Below are positions 1 through 7,602 of a stretch of 64,000 bases of DNA, one piece after another. The position numbers were made by a program, and so were the translations under genes. The first letter of the stretch is position 1. Each line of letters begins with the position of its first letter. The notes under the pieces were generated by a model. It was not told where the DNA came from. It was given only the letters and a program-made list of their open reading frames with translations, and ran no database searches. The DNA comes from Ralstonia sp. A12. Lineage in GTDB: Bacteria > Pseudomonadota > Gammaproteobacteria > Burkholderiales > Burkholderiaceae. The stretch lies in assembly GCF_000801955.1 (NCBI RefSeq), contig NZ_JSZO01000001.1, positions 868,001 through 932,000 on the forward strand. The letters run 5' to 3'.

Positions 1-1104
1 AGCGGTATCCCACAAGTCATCGCCACGCAGCATCTGCCGCCGTTTGGGGTGGCGCAGACGACGCTGGTGTCCTTTCCGCAGGCGCTGTGGAAGATCGGGC
101 TGACGGCGGTGGCGTTGTTTCTGGGCGCATCCGTCGGGCGCGAGGGGCCGTCCGTGCAGGTGGGTGCGGCGGCCATGCTGGCCTGGGGCGCTTGGTGGCA
201 GCATCGCGCTGGCGTGCGCGTGGGTTTCCATGCACAGGCCCTGCTGACAGCCGGGGCGGCCGGTGGCCTGGCGGCGGCGTTCAACACACCACTGGCCGGT
301 GTGGTCTTTGCCATTGAAGAGCTGGGCAAGGGTGCCTCACTGCGGTGGGATCGCCTCGTATTGGCGGGCGTGCTGGCCTCCGGCTTCCTGTCGCTGGCCA
401 TCGTGGGCAACAACCCGTATTTCCAGGTGCACGAGCCCATCCTGTTCCTGCGCGAAGCGTGGCCGTGGATCGTGCTGGCCGCGCTGGTGTGCGGCGTATT
501 CGGCGGGTTGTTCGCCAAGCTGTTGCTAGGCGGTGTCGCGGGAATCCTGCCCGCGGCCATCGGGCAGCGCGTTCAGCAGCATCCGGTATGGACTGCGTTT
601 GGCTGTGGCGTGGTCCTCGCCTGCATTGGCGCCAGCACGCACGGCGATACCTATGGCACCGGCTACGAGCAGGTGGCCGCCCTGCTCAACGGCCATCCGA
701 TCGAAACGCACTGGTTTGGCGTGTCCAAGCTAGCCGCGACAGTGGCGTCGTATTTTGCGGGCATTCCGGGCGGCATCTTCACGCCGTCACTGGCGATCGG
801 TGCGGGGCTGGGGCAGCACCTGTGGCAACTCACCGCCGGCTTGGCCGACGAGCGCGTGCTGGTGCTGGTGTCGATGGCCGCCTTCCTGGCGGCAGCCACA
901 CAGGCGCCCATCACGGCCAGCGTGATCGTCATGGAGATGACGCGCAGCCAGAACATGATGTTTCATTTGCTCGCGGCGACCTTGCTGGCGTCATTCGTAG
1001 CCCGGCAGTTCTGCCCGCGGCCGTTCTATCACGCAGCTTCGCGCAACTTCCGGCGTGAGGCACTAGCCGTCGAAGCCGCCTCAGAAAAGGCCGCGAAGGC
1101 CTAG
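1..1104 (+). CDS. CLC-family chloride channel/antiporter, 3' part
   Basis: Partial gene cut by the left edge; the open frame runs from base 1 to a TAG at 1102-1104, giving about 367 C-terminal residues. The first visible residues SGIPQV match the end of the GSGIP anion-selectivity motif. GREGPSVQVG follows, then AFNTPLAGVVFAIEEL and GIFTPSLAIGAGLG, all classic CLC signatures lining the Cl- path. Several hydrophobic helices follow in the order expected for this inner-membrane family. No C-terminal CBS domains are present: the protein ends soon after the last helix. CLC proteins are homodimeric Cl- channels or Cl-/H+ exchangers; which one this is cannot be decided without the gating glutamate context being tested. 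Confidence 0.93.
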   Translation, partial: SGIPQVIATQHLPPFGVAQTTLVSFPQALWKIGLTAVALFLGASVGREGPSVQVGAAAMLAWGAWWQHRAGVRVGFHAQALLTAGAAGGLAAAFNTPLAGVVFAIEELGKGASLRWDRLVLAGVLASGFLSLAIVGNNPYFQVHEPILFLREAWPWIVLAALVCGVFGGLFAKLLLGGVAGILPAAIGQRVQQHPVWTAFGCGVVLACIGASTHGDTYGTGYEQVAALLNGHPIETHWFGVSKLAATVASYFAGIPGGIFTPSLAIGAGLGQHLWQLTAGLADERVLVLVSMAAFLAAATQAPITASVIVMEMTRSQNMMFHLLAATLLASFVARQFCPRPFYHAASRNFRREALAVEAASEKAAKA

Positions 1105-1133
1105 GCAATCTGGCCTTGACGGAGCAAATTGCG

Positions 1134-1139
1134 TAGAAT
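1134..1139 (+). promoter_or_regulatory. Candidate -10 box of the tRNA-Arg promoter
   Basis: TAGAAT lies 44 nt before the tRNA, followed by a GC-rich stretch (cgccgctcgc), the kind of discriminator seen at growth-rate-controlled stable RNA promoters. No convincing -35 element sits at 16-18 nt spacing, so only the -10 is marked. Confidence 0.4.
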
Positions 1140-1183
1140 CGCCGCTCGCTCGGGCGGCCTTTTGCGTCACCCAGAGCAGGTCA

Positions 1184-1258
1184 CTCGCCGTAGCACAATG
1201 GATAGTGCACGCGCCTCCTAAGCGTGAGATACAGGTTCGATTCCTGTCGGCGGGACCA
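1184..1258 (+). tRNA. tRNA-Arg (anticodon CCT)
   Basis: A full cloverleaf can be folded by eye. The acceptor arm CTCGCCG/CGGCGGG has one T-G pair. The D arm is GCAC/GTGC, the anticodon stem CGCGC/GCGTG encloses the loop CTCCTAA, and the T arm ACAGG/CCTGT encloses TTCGATT. Discriminator A and an encoded CCA end the gene. Anticodon CCT reads AGG, a rare arginine codon in GC-rich genomes. The gene stands alone and is followed by its own hairpin terminator. Confidence 0.95.
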
Positions 1259-1270
1259 GCGCATAGACAA

Positions 1271-1300
1271 AAGCCAGGCAAACATCACCTGGCTTTTCTG
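1271..1300 (+). terminator. Terminator after tRNA-Arg
   Basis: Stem AAGCCAGG / CCTGGCTT with an intervening loop, followed by TTTTCTG, 13 nt after the CCA end of the tRNA. Confidence 0.8.
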
Positions 1301-1323
1301 TTTTTCCGGCCCCAGAAACGACG

Positions 1324-1348
1324 AGGCCCGCCACAATCGGGCGGGCCT
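1324..1348 (-). terminator. GC-rich hairpin, possible terminator of the small membrane ORF
   Basis: GGCCCGCC pairs with GGCGGGCC around a short loop, just downstream of the minus-strand ORF that ends at 1374. The T-tract after it on the minus strand is poor, so a terminator role is only likely. Confidence 0.4.
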
Positions 1349-1373
1349 ATGGTAGCGGATGGCCCCGGGTCAT

Positions 1374-1559
1374 CTAGGTCAGCACCGGCAGCGCTTCGAG
1401 CACGAGCAGCCCGATCAACACCCCAATGATCGTCAACAGCACACGGATCCCTACCCGCGCACCTCGGATCGCCAGTGGCGCTGACACCAGTCCGATCACA
1501 CCCGCCACGCAGACGGCGAGCAACAGGTATAGGTTGGAGAAGGCCATCGGGAATTCCAT
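1374..1559 (-). CDS. Small two-helix membrane protein, function unknown
   Basis: A 61-residue frame beginning MEFPMAFSNL. It consists almost entirely of two hydrophobic segments (about residues 8-26 and 36-55) separated by a short basic loop containing IRGARVGIR, so it would be a two-pass inner-membrane protein with little outside the bilayer. AAGGGG lies 6 nt before this ATG (3 nt before an alternative ATG one codon upstream), which supports translation from here. The ORF is convergent with the tRNA and divergent from the RNA helicase. No family is recognised. Confidence 0.6.
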   Translation of the reverse strand: MEFPMAFSNLYLLLAVCVAGVIGLVSAPLAIRGARVGIRVLLTIIGVLIGLLVLEALPVLT

Positions 1560-1656
1560 CATCCGCCCCTTGCCGGCCCTGAGTGACCGGTGTTTTGAGT
1601 ATAGGACGCGCTCCCATTCCGGCAACCTGCTGTCATGCAGTTCGCGCTGGTTGTTT

Positions 1657-1685
1657 TTGCGCACTGCAAAAAATCGTGCTATAGT
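1657..1685 (+). promoter_or_regulatory. Predicted sigma70 promoter for the RNA helicase gene
   Basis: TTGCGC (1657-1662), a 17-nt spacer and TATAGT (1680-1685). Transcription would begin near 1692, about 350 nt ahead of the chosen helicase start codon. Confidence 0.6.
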
Positions 1686-1691
1686 TCGAGG

Positions 1692-2043
1692 CTTGGCTGC
1701 TTACTGCCCTTTTGCGGTTGGCCGATGTGCTGGTTTCGACACCAGCGCCCATCGCTCAAAATTCCGCCCCAAAGCATGCGCAGCCGATTGCCATAGAGCT
1801 TGGCATCGTCTCCGATCTCCCGCGTGGATTCACATCACGCCGCAGGGACCGCCGCCCTACCTCGCTGATTCAGTCAGCTTGTGGCCGGCCCACTCCCCCG
1901 CCTTGTCCGTTTTGCAGCCTCGTCTGTCGAACCGGCCTTATCCGATTGGCGCCGACGCCCGTACTTAACCGGTCGCCGTATCCCATTTCCGTCGTTTGCA
2001 TCGTGTGATGCAGGCGGCGCGGCAGCCTTACTACCTTTTCGAC
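1692..2043 (+). other. Long predicted 5' untranslated leader of the helicase gene
   Basis: About 350 nt without a convincing gene. It can form local hairpins, for example GCTGGT/ACCAGC at 1729-1746 and GCATC/GATGC close to 2000-2015. No Shine-Dalgarno precedes the three possible in-frame starts (TTG 1996, ATG 2008, ATG 2044). Long structured leaders upstream of DEAD-box helicase genes often serve autoregulation or cold response in other bacteria; here that is inference. Confidence 0.5.
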
Positions 2044-3927
2044 ATGACGCAGCCTCAAGACGGCAGCGGCGCTATTGCGCACGCTGAAACCACCATTCAG
2101 AATTCCGACGCGCTGCTGGCCGACGCCGCAACCCGCGCCAGCGCCTTTGCTGAGCTGGGCCTGGACGAACGCATCGTCCGCGCGCTGGGCGAAGTGAACT
2201 ACACCACCCCGACGCCGGTGCAGGCGCAAGCCATTCCGGCCGCCTTGGCCGGTAGCGACCTGTTGGTCACGAGCCAGACCGGTTCGGGCAAGACCGCAGC
2301 CTTCATGCTGCCGGCCATCCAACGCATCAGCGAGCAGCCTGAGCCGCAGCGTCCGCGCATGGACGGCCCGCCGCAACGCATGAAGGGTCGCCGCCCCCGC
2401 CCGGCCCCGGCCAAGCCGTCGCTGCTGGTGCTCACGCCCACGCGTGAACTCGCCCTGCAGGTGACGACCGCCGCCTCGCAGTACGGCCGCCATATGCGCC
2501 GCATCGTCTGCGCGAGCATCCTGGGCGGCATGCCCTACCCGAAGCAGCTCGACATGCTGGCACGCATGCCGGACATCATCATCGCCACGCCGGGCCGCCT
2601 GCTCGACCACATCGATTCAGGCCGCATTGATCTGTCCGCGCTGAACATGCTGGTGTTCGATGAAGCGGACCGCATGCTCGACATGGGCTTTGCTGACGAC
2701 ATCGAAGCGATCGTCGGTGCCACGCCGGCCACGCGTCAGATGCTGATGTTCTCGGCCACCATGGACCGCCGCATCGAACAACTGGCCGAGCGCATGATGC
2801 GCGACCCGCAGCGCATTGAAATCGCCGCTGCCAAGGTTGACCAAAGCAACATCGAAGAGCGCCTGCACTTCACCGACGACGTCTCGCACAAGCAGCAACT
2901 GCTCGACCACCTGCTGCGCGATGCGTCGCTCAAGCAAGCGATCGTGTTCACGGCTACCAAGCGCGATGCCGATTCGCTGGCCGAGCGCCTGACCGAAACC
3001 GGCTTTGCCGCCGGCGCCCTGCACGGCGACATGCACCAAGGCGCGCGTAACCGCACGCTGACGGCACTGCGCCGCGGCCACCTGCGCATTCTGGTGGCTA
3101 CCGACGTGGCGGCTCGCGGCATCGACGTGCCGGACATCACCCACGTGGTCAACTTCGACCTGCCGAAGCAAGCCGAAGACTACGTGCACCGTATCGGCCG
3201 TACCGGTCGTGCCGGTCGTAGCGGTATCGCCATCAACCTGGTGAACCACAACGACACGTTCCAATGGCGCCGCATCGAGCGCTTCGTTGACCGCCGCATC
3301 GACGCGAGCGTCATCGAAGGCCTGGAGCCGAAGCGCACGCCGAAGCCGCGCAGCGGCGGCCCGCGTGCCGGTGGCGACCGTGGTGGTTACCGCGGCAATA
3401 ACGGTGGTGGCGGCTATCGCGGCCAGCGTGAAGGCTACGGCGCACGCCAAGGTGGCTTCGGTGGCAATGGCGGCAACAGCGAAGGCCGCTTCCAGCGCAG
3501 CTTCGGCGGCGACCGTGATGGCTTCGCTCCGCGTCGCGACGATCGCAACGGCAACAGCAACGGCGGTGGCTACCAAGGCGGCCAGCGCGAGTGGAACCGT
3601 GACGACCGCGCCCCGCGCCAATCGTACGGCCAAGGCCAGCAAAACCGTGGCGACTGGCAACAGCGCCCGGCCCGTACGCAAGACGGCAACCGCGGCTTTG
3701 GCAACAGCAACGGCGGCGGCTACGGTAACCGCGATGGTGCTCGTGATGGCAATCGCGAAGGCTACGGGAACCGCGAAGGCGCCGCACCGCGTCGTTTCGG
3801 CGACAACAACGGCAGCCGCTTTGGCGATAGCAATGGCACCGGCGCACCGCGTCGTAGCTACGGCAATCGTGATGGCAACCGCGACAGCTACGGCAGCAAG
3901 GGCCGCTCGCGCGATTTCGATCGTTGA
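2044..3927 (+). CDS. rhlE: DEAD-box ATP-dependent RNA helicase, RhlE type
   Basis: 627 residues from ATG 2044. The two RecA-like domains occupy about residues 30-420. A Q motif region (FAELGLDERIVRAL) is followed by SQTGSGKT (motif I), VFDEADRMLDMGF (DEAD), SATM (motif III) and HRIGRTGRAG (motif VI). A proline/arginine-rich insertion of about 30 residues sits between motifs I and Ia, as in RhlE proteins. The last about 200 residues are a low-complexity tail rich in Gly, Arg, Asn and Tyr with many RDG/GGY/NGG units, likely an RNA-binding disordered region. Expected to unwind rRNA or mRNA duplexes in ribosome assembly or RNA decay. The start is uncertain because no SD is seen; TTG 1996 or ATG 2008 would add 12-16 residues. 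Confidence 0.9.
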   Translation: MTQPQDGSGAIAHAETTIQNSDALLADAATRASAFAELGLDERIVRALGEVNYTTPTPVQAQAIPAALAGSDLLVTSQTGSGKTAAFMLPAIQRISEQPEPQRPRMDGPPQRMKGRRPRPAPAKPSLLVLTPTRELALQVTTAASQYGRHMRRIVCASILGGMPYPKQLDMLARMPDIIIATPGRLLDHIDSGRIDLSALNMLVFDEADRMLDMGFADDIEAIVGATPATRQMLMFSATMDRRIEQLAERMMRDPQRIEIAAAKVDQSNIEERLHFTDDVSHKQQLLDHLLRDASLKQAIVFTATKRDADSLAERLTETGFAAGALHGDMHQGARNRTLTALRRGHLRILVATDVAARGIDVPDITHVVNFDLPKQAEDYVHRIGRTGRAGRSGIAINLVNHNDTFQWRRIERFVDRRIDASVIEGLEPKRTPKPRSGGPRAGGDRGGYRGNNGGGGYRGQREGYGARQGGFGGNGGNSEGRFQRSFGGDRDGFAPRRDDRNGNSNGGGYQGGQREWNRDDRAPRQSYGQGQQNRGDWQQRPARTQDGNRGFGNSNGGGYGNRDGARDGNREGYGNREGAAPRRFGDNNGSRFGDSNGTGAPRRSYGNRDGNRDSYGSKGRSRDFDR

Positions 3928-3952
3928 TCGGCTAAGCGCATCGCCCCAATGA

Positions 3953-3976
3953 AAAAGGCCCCGCAAGGGGCCTTTT
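3953..3976. terminator. Bidirectional terminator between rhlE and egtB
   Basis: AAAAGGCCCC-GCAA-GGGGCCTTTT flanked by T-tracts on both strands; serves the plus-strand helicase and the minus-strand egtD-egtB pair. Confidence 0.85.
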
Positions 3977-3994
3977 CTTTTGCCTGCGCCAACG

Positions 3995-5293
3995 TCAAAG
4001 CGCGCAAGTCCGGAAGCCGACAAAGATGTCATCGCGCTCCGGCAGCAAGAACCCCCGGAAGCGAGGATGATGCGCCCGCTGCGGCGTATGGGCAGCAGCG
4101 CCTCGCACCGTTTGCATCGTCATGAAATGCGGCGCTGACAGACCCGCGACACGGCCGCGCGGCACACCCGGCACAAAATCCGGATACGGCTCGAACGGGG
4201 ACGCAGTCCACTCCCACACCTGCCCCCAATGGAAGCCGGCACGACCCTGCACAGCGGCCATTTCCCATTCATCTTCGGTCGGCAGGCGGCGGCCCGCCCA
4301 ACGGCACCATGCCTGCGCTTCGTACAGGCTCACATGGCGCACAGGCTCGTCGCGGTTGATCGTGCGCGCCTGACCATAGCGCAGCGCCTGCCATGTGCGC
4401 GTGGCAAGGTCACGCTGCCAACCCAGCGGCGCAGAGCGCTCCTGCATCATCAGCCACTCCATGCCCGCGGGCGACCACCACTGCGGATGGTCGTAGCCAC
4501 GATCTTCGATGAACTCCAGGTACTGAGCGTTGGTGACCGGCTGCGCGTCGATCTCGAACGCAGGTACGTACGTGCGGTGCGGCGGGCATTCGTTGTCGAA
4601 GAAGAAACCGTCTGCATCCGGCCACCCCATCTGGAAACGGCCACCGGGCAAAGACAGCGTCTGCGCCGCCGGCACGGCCACGGCAGCCAGCGGCGGTTGC
4701 CCGGCGGGCTGCAGGCCCAGCACCTGCAGCAGGCCGTGCAGATGTTCGGCACGCAGGTCTTCGTGAAAAACGGCCCAGCGGAACGGTTCGAGCGCCGCAT
4801 CGTCATCGGTGCCAAGCGTGGCCAGCTTGCGCAGCACGCGGTCGAGCACATCGTGCGCGTATTGCTTGACGGCCGTGATGCCGGGCAGCGTCAGCTCCCA
4901 GCACGCATCGGGCGGCAGGCGATCCATGTCGAAGAAGCTGTCAGCGCCTTCGAGTGCAGCGGGCAACGTGGCCTGCCAGCGCGAGAGATCCCATTCGGTG
5001 CCGGCGCCATCTTCAATGGTGTCGCTGCCATTGCGACGCGGCTCACGCAGACACCAGAACTCGGCAAACCACGCGAGTTGACCCAGCGTCCACAGCGGTG
5101 GCGCGTGGTACGGCACGCGTTCGATCTGCCAGCCGCGCTGCGTGTCGCCAAACGCGGCGAGCAACGCCAGCGTGCGGTTACGCGCATCCACCAGGCTGTG
5201 TGCGATGCCCTGGCGTGGCAGGCGGCGGCCGTCGGTCCAGTCGGAAAGCGATCCGATGAACGTCGGATCAGGAAGCATGAAGAACTCAGCCAT
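3995..5293 (-). CDS. egtB: EgtB-like sulfoxide synthase homologue with altered iron ligands
   Basis: 432 residues: an N-terminal DinB-like four-helix domain (about 30-190) and a C-terminal FGE-sulfatase fold (about 205-432, with GGRFQMG, RLPTEDEWEMAA, VWEWTASPFEPYPDF and a GFRTCAL end). The family joins hercynine and a thiol using a non-haem iron held by three histidines. Next to egtD, the natural role is ergothioneine or related thio/selenohistidine synthesis. However, the first histidine, usually in LGHxxWF, is Gln72 here (LGQLAWF), and HxxxHxE reads H177-EDL-R181-A-E183. Two of three ligands are therefore replaced. The start is ATG 5293, preceded by GAGGTG at 7 nt spacing. A SenA-type selenoneine synthase is an alternative, but no senB or senC lies nearby. 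Confidence 0.85.
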   Translation of the reverse strand: MAEFFMLPDPTFIGSLSDWTDGRRLPRQGIAHSLVDARNRTLALLAAFGDTQRGWQIERVPYHAPPLWTLGQLAWFAEFWCLREPRRNGSDTIEDGAGTEWDLSRWQATLPAALEGADSFFDMDRLPPDACWELTLPGITAVKQYAHDVLDRVLRKLATLGTDDDAALEPFRWAVFHEDLRAEHLHGLLQVLGLQPAGQPPLAAVAVPAAQTLSLPGGRFQMGWPDADGFFFDNECPPHRTYVPAFEIDAQPVTNAQYLEFIEDRGYDHPQWWSPAGMEWLMMQERSAPLGWQRDLATRTWQALRYGQARTINRDEPVRHVSLYEAQAWCRWAGRRLPTEDEWEMAAVQGRAGFHWGQVWEWTASPFEPYPDFVPGVPRGRVAGLSAPHFMTMQTVRGAAAHTPQRAHHPRFRGFLLPERDDIFVGFRTCAL

Positions 5294-5367
5294 CGCGGCA
5301 CACCTCGGGCGGCATCTCAAGATCGAGAGCCATTATCGCACCGCCCGCCCTGCCCTTCTGCCCGCGC

Positions 5368-6414
5368 CTAGCGGCTGACGCTGGCGTGGCAGACGGCAAA
5401 GTCCTCGCCCGCGTCGGTCCACGCATACAGATCCTCAAAACCCGCATCGGCAAAGAGGCCCCGCAGACGTGGTAGATCGTATTTGACGGAATTTTCGGTA
5501 TGCAGGCGCTCGCCGGCAGCGAACGCACGCTCTTGATTACCCCAGCGGACCGTCACGTCGCAGCGGGCTTCGAGATGCATTTCGATGCGGTGCGCGTCAG
5601 TGCGATACAGCGCGAGGTGGCGCCAATCCCGCACGTCGAAATTCGCGCCCAGCAAGCGGTTCAGATTGCGCAGCACGTTCAGGTTGAATGCCGCCGTCAC
5701 ACCGAGCGGATCGTCGTAGGCCGCCTCCAGGCGGCGCGCATCCTTGATGAGATCGATGCCAATGAGCACGCTGTCGCCGGGGGCTGAGGCTTCGCGCAGG
5801 CGCGTGAGGAAGGCCCGCGCATCGTCCGGCGTGAAATTGCCCAGGCTGGAGCCGGGATAGAACCACACGCGGCGCCCATCGCCCACGGCATCGGGCAACA
5901 CGAGCGGCGCACAAAGGTCGGCACCGATGCCCACCATGGGGAGCTTCGGATGCTGCTGCGCCAAGCCGCGCAGCGTGTCGCGCAGAAAATCCGCCGAGAT
6001 GTCGATGGCCACGTAGCGCGATGGCGCCAGCGTGCGGAACAGACGTGCGGCCTTCTCGCAGTTGCCGGCACCCAGGTCGATCAGCGTGGCGGCACGCCCA
6101 ACGCGCAAAGCGATCTCGGCAGCGTGCAGACTGAAGATGGCGGCTTCGGTGCGAGTCGGGTAGTACTCGGGTAGATCGGTGATCGCCTCGAACAAGCGGG
6201 AGCCAAGCGCGTCGTAGAAAAATTTGGGGCTGACGCTGGCGGCCGATGCCAGCAGACCGGCCTCTGCCTCAACACGCAGGGCCGCGTCGTCCTCGGTAAA
6301 GAGCTGATAGAACGTCAGGCCCGCGCCGATGGCGTCGACGGTCGGCTGCGGCTGGATCAGACGGGCCAGCGCGCGGCGGGCATAGGCGTCGGCGGAAGGC
6401 TTGGTGGCCTGCAT
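5368..6414 (-). CDS. egtD: L-histidine N-alpha-methyltransferase EgtD
   Basis: 348 residues. EgtD trimethylates histidine with SAM to give hercynine, the first step of ergothioneine synthesis. Seen: FFYDALGSRLFEAITDLPEYYPTR split over the N-terminal region (substrate side), LIDLGAGNCEKAARL as the SAM-binding loop, YVAIDISADFLRD, FYPGSSLGNFTPDDA and a C-terminal RIEMHLEA segment, all typical of the EgtD family in order and spacing. The start is ATG 6414 with GGAG 5 nt upstream; an in-frame ATG further upstream lacks an SD. It is followed after 74 nt by the egtB-like gene on the same strand, so the two are probably co-transcribed. No egtC or egtE is present here, as usual in proteobacteria that use shorter routes. 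Confidence 0.92.
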   Translation of the reverse strand: MQATKPSADAYARRALARLIQPQPTVDAIGAGLTFYQLFTEDDAALRVEAEAGLLASAASVSPKFFYDALGSRLFEAITDLPEYYPTRTEAAIFSLHAAEIALRVGRAATLIDLGAGNCEKAARLFRTLAPSRYVAIDISADFLRDTLRGLAQQHPKLPMVGIGADLCAPLVLPDAVGDGRRVWFYPGSSLGNFTPDDARAFLTRLREASAPGDSVLIGIDLIKDARRLEAAYDDPLGVTAAFNLNVLRNLNRLLGANFDVRDWRHLALYRTDAHRIEMHLEARCDVTVRWGNQERAFAAGERLHTENSVKYDLPRLRGLFADAGFEDLYAWTDAGEDFAVCHASVSR

Positions 6415-6677
6415 GGTGTCTCCCGTTGGGGGTGGAACGGCACGGAACAGCATGGTCATGAAGGCCAGTGACAGCGAAAAATGTGCCACTAGCTCCGCAC
6501 TGGTGAATTTGCAGCGTAGACGCCGCTTCGTGACAACGCCACCGTTCTTTCACACGAGAGCGCGGCAATGCTGTGTGGCACATCGCGTAAAAATCGCCCG
6601 CGCCGCTGAAAAAATCGCGCGTACTCCCCCGTGATGCGGGTGTTGTATTTGCGCAGCGCAGCAATCGCTGCCTGCGC
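6415..6677. other. Intergenic region between egtD and the Mn riboswitch
   Basis: About 260 nt without a credible gene. It must hold the egtD promoter (minus strand) and the upstream part of the riboswitch promoter (plus strand). No clean -35/-10 pair for egtD could be picked by eye. Confidence 0.4.
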
Positions 6678-6683
6678 TATAAT
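6678..6683 (+). promoter_or_regulatory. -10 box of the riboswitch/TerC transcript
   Basis: A perfect TATAAT 13 nt before the conserved riboswitch start. No good -35 hexamer is visible at 16-18 nt. Confidence 0.6.
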
Positions 6684-6695
6684 GCGGGCTTCCTC

Positions 6696-6862
6696 AAAGG
6701 GGAGTAGCTCGGGGGTTCTTCAGCCCCAGGCACGATCGTCAAGACGAGGCAGAAAATCGCCTCCGGTCGTGTCGGCAGCAACAGGTTCCCAACCTGTTCA
6801 TGTCGAGCAAGACCTTTGCAACCGGATTCATGGTCTGCAAAGCGTCTCGCCCCAGCTTTCCA
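6696..6862 (+). ncRNA. yybP-ykoY manganese riboswitch
   Basis: The conserved opening GGGGAGTAGC is at 6699-6708 and the second conserved loop AAGACCTTTGC near 6809-6819; these two internal-loop sequences define the yybP-ykoY RNA, which folds around Mn2+. Several hairpins lie between (for example GGGG/CCCC around 6711-6727, CAGGTT/AACCTG around 6782-6796). It lies directly upstream of a TerC-family exporter gene, the usual partner. The 3' boundary is approximate. Only a weak CGG-TCAA-CCG stem with a T-tract follows (around 6870-6887), so control may be by ribosome access to GGAG at about 6901 rather than by termination; not provable by eye. Confidence 0.9.
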
Positions 6863-6909
6863 TGTCGTTCGGTCAACCGGTTTTTATTGTTGTTTGACTT
6901 GGAGCCACC

Positions 6910-7602
6910 ATGGAATGGTTGTCTGACATTTTCACCATGCAGTTTGCTGCCGCGCTGGCGTCGATCATCGTGATCGACTTGGTGCTCGCGGGCGATAACG
7001 CCATCCTCATCGCGCTGGCCGCGCGCAACCTGCCGCCCGAGCTGCAGAAAAAAGCCATCATGTGGGGCGCAGCGGGTGCCATCGTCGTGCGCGCGTTGAT
7101 GACGCTGGCGGTGGTGTGGCTGCTGAAGATTCCTGGCCTGATGCTGGTGGGCGGTCTGGCGCTGGTGTGGATTGCGTGGAAGCTCCTGGCGGACGACGGC
7201 CAGGACGGCGGCGAACACGGCACCGGCAGCACCACGCTGATGGGCGCCATGAAGACCATCATCATCGCCGATGCGGTGATGGGCATCGACAACGTGCTCG
7301 CCATTGCCGGTGCTTCGCATGGCAGCTTCCTGCTGGTGGTGCTGGGCCTGCTGATCAGCGTGCCCGTGGTGGTGTGGGGCAGCGGCGTGGTGCTGCGCCT
7401 GATTGAACGCTTCCCGCTCATCATCTATGGCGGTGCTGCGGTGCTGGCCTATACGGCGGCACACATGATCGTGGCCGAGCCCGTCCTCAAGCCGTTCTTT
7501 GCCGCGCAACAACCGCTGGTGTGGACTGTGTACGCGGTGGTGTTCCTGATCGTGCTGGGCGGCGGCTGGCTGGTGCAGCGTCGCCGCCAGCAACTGGCTT
7601 AA
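6910..7602 (+). CDS. TerC/YjbE-family membrane protein, putative Mn2+ exporter
   Basis: 230 residues with seven or so hydrophobic segments. DLVLAGDNAILIAL near the N-terminus and DAVMGIDNVLAIAG in the second half are the paired acidic Asp-Asn motifs of the TerC family, thought to bind the metal within the membrane. The YjbE subfamily is often preceded by a yybP-ykoY RNA, as here, and such proteins protect cells against manganese excess or metallate exported enzymes. GGAG precedes ATG 6910. The TAA stop overlaps the stop of the convergent dehydratase by 4 nt. Confidence 0.88.
   Translation: MEWLSDIFTMQFAAALASIIVIDLVLAGDNAILIALAARNLPPELQKKAIMWGAAGAIVVRALMTLAVVWLLKIPGLMLVGGLALVWIAWKLLADDGQDGGEHGTGSTTLMGAMKTIIIADAVMGIDNVLAIAGASHGSFLLVVLGLLISVPVVVWGSGVVLRLIERFPLIIYGGAAVLAYTAAHMIVAEPVLKPFFAAQQPLVWTVYAVVFLIVLGGGWLVQRRRQQLA

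Noticed and set aside
1184-1258. tRNA-Arg as a possible integration site
   Set aside because: No direct repeat of the tRNA 3' end, no integrase and no mobile gene was seen within the window.
2617-4032. Long Ala/Val/Thr-rich frame on the minus strand opposite the RNA helicase
   Set aside because: It is the reverse of a GC-rich, repeat-rich coding tail; no domain, no ribosome site, and the plus strand is a clear helicase.
3995-5293. Naming the EgtB-like gene senA
   Set aside because: No senB or senC gene is nearby and I could not recall the SenA metal-site residues with certainty; kept as EgtB-like.
6655-6660. A -35 element for the riboswitch promoter
   Set aside because: The best hexamers lie at 17 nt (poor match) or 23 nt (TTGCGC, too far) from TATAAT.
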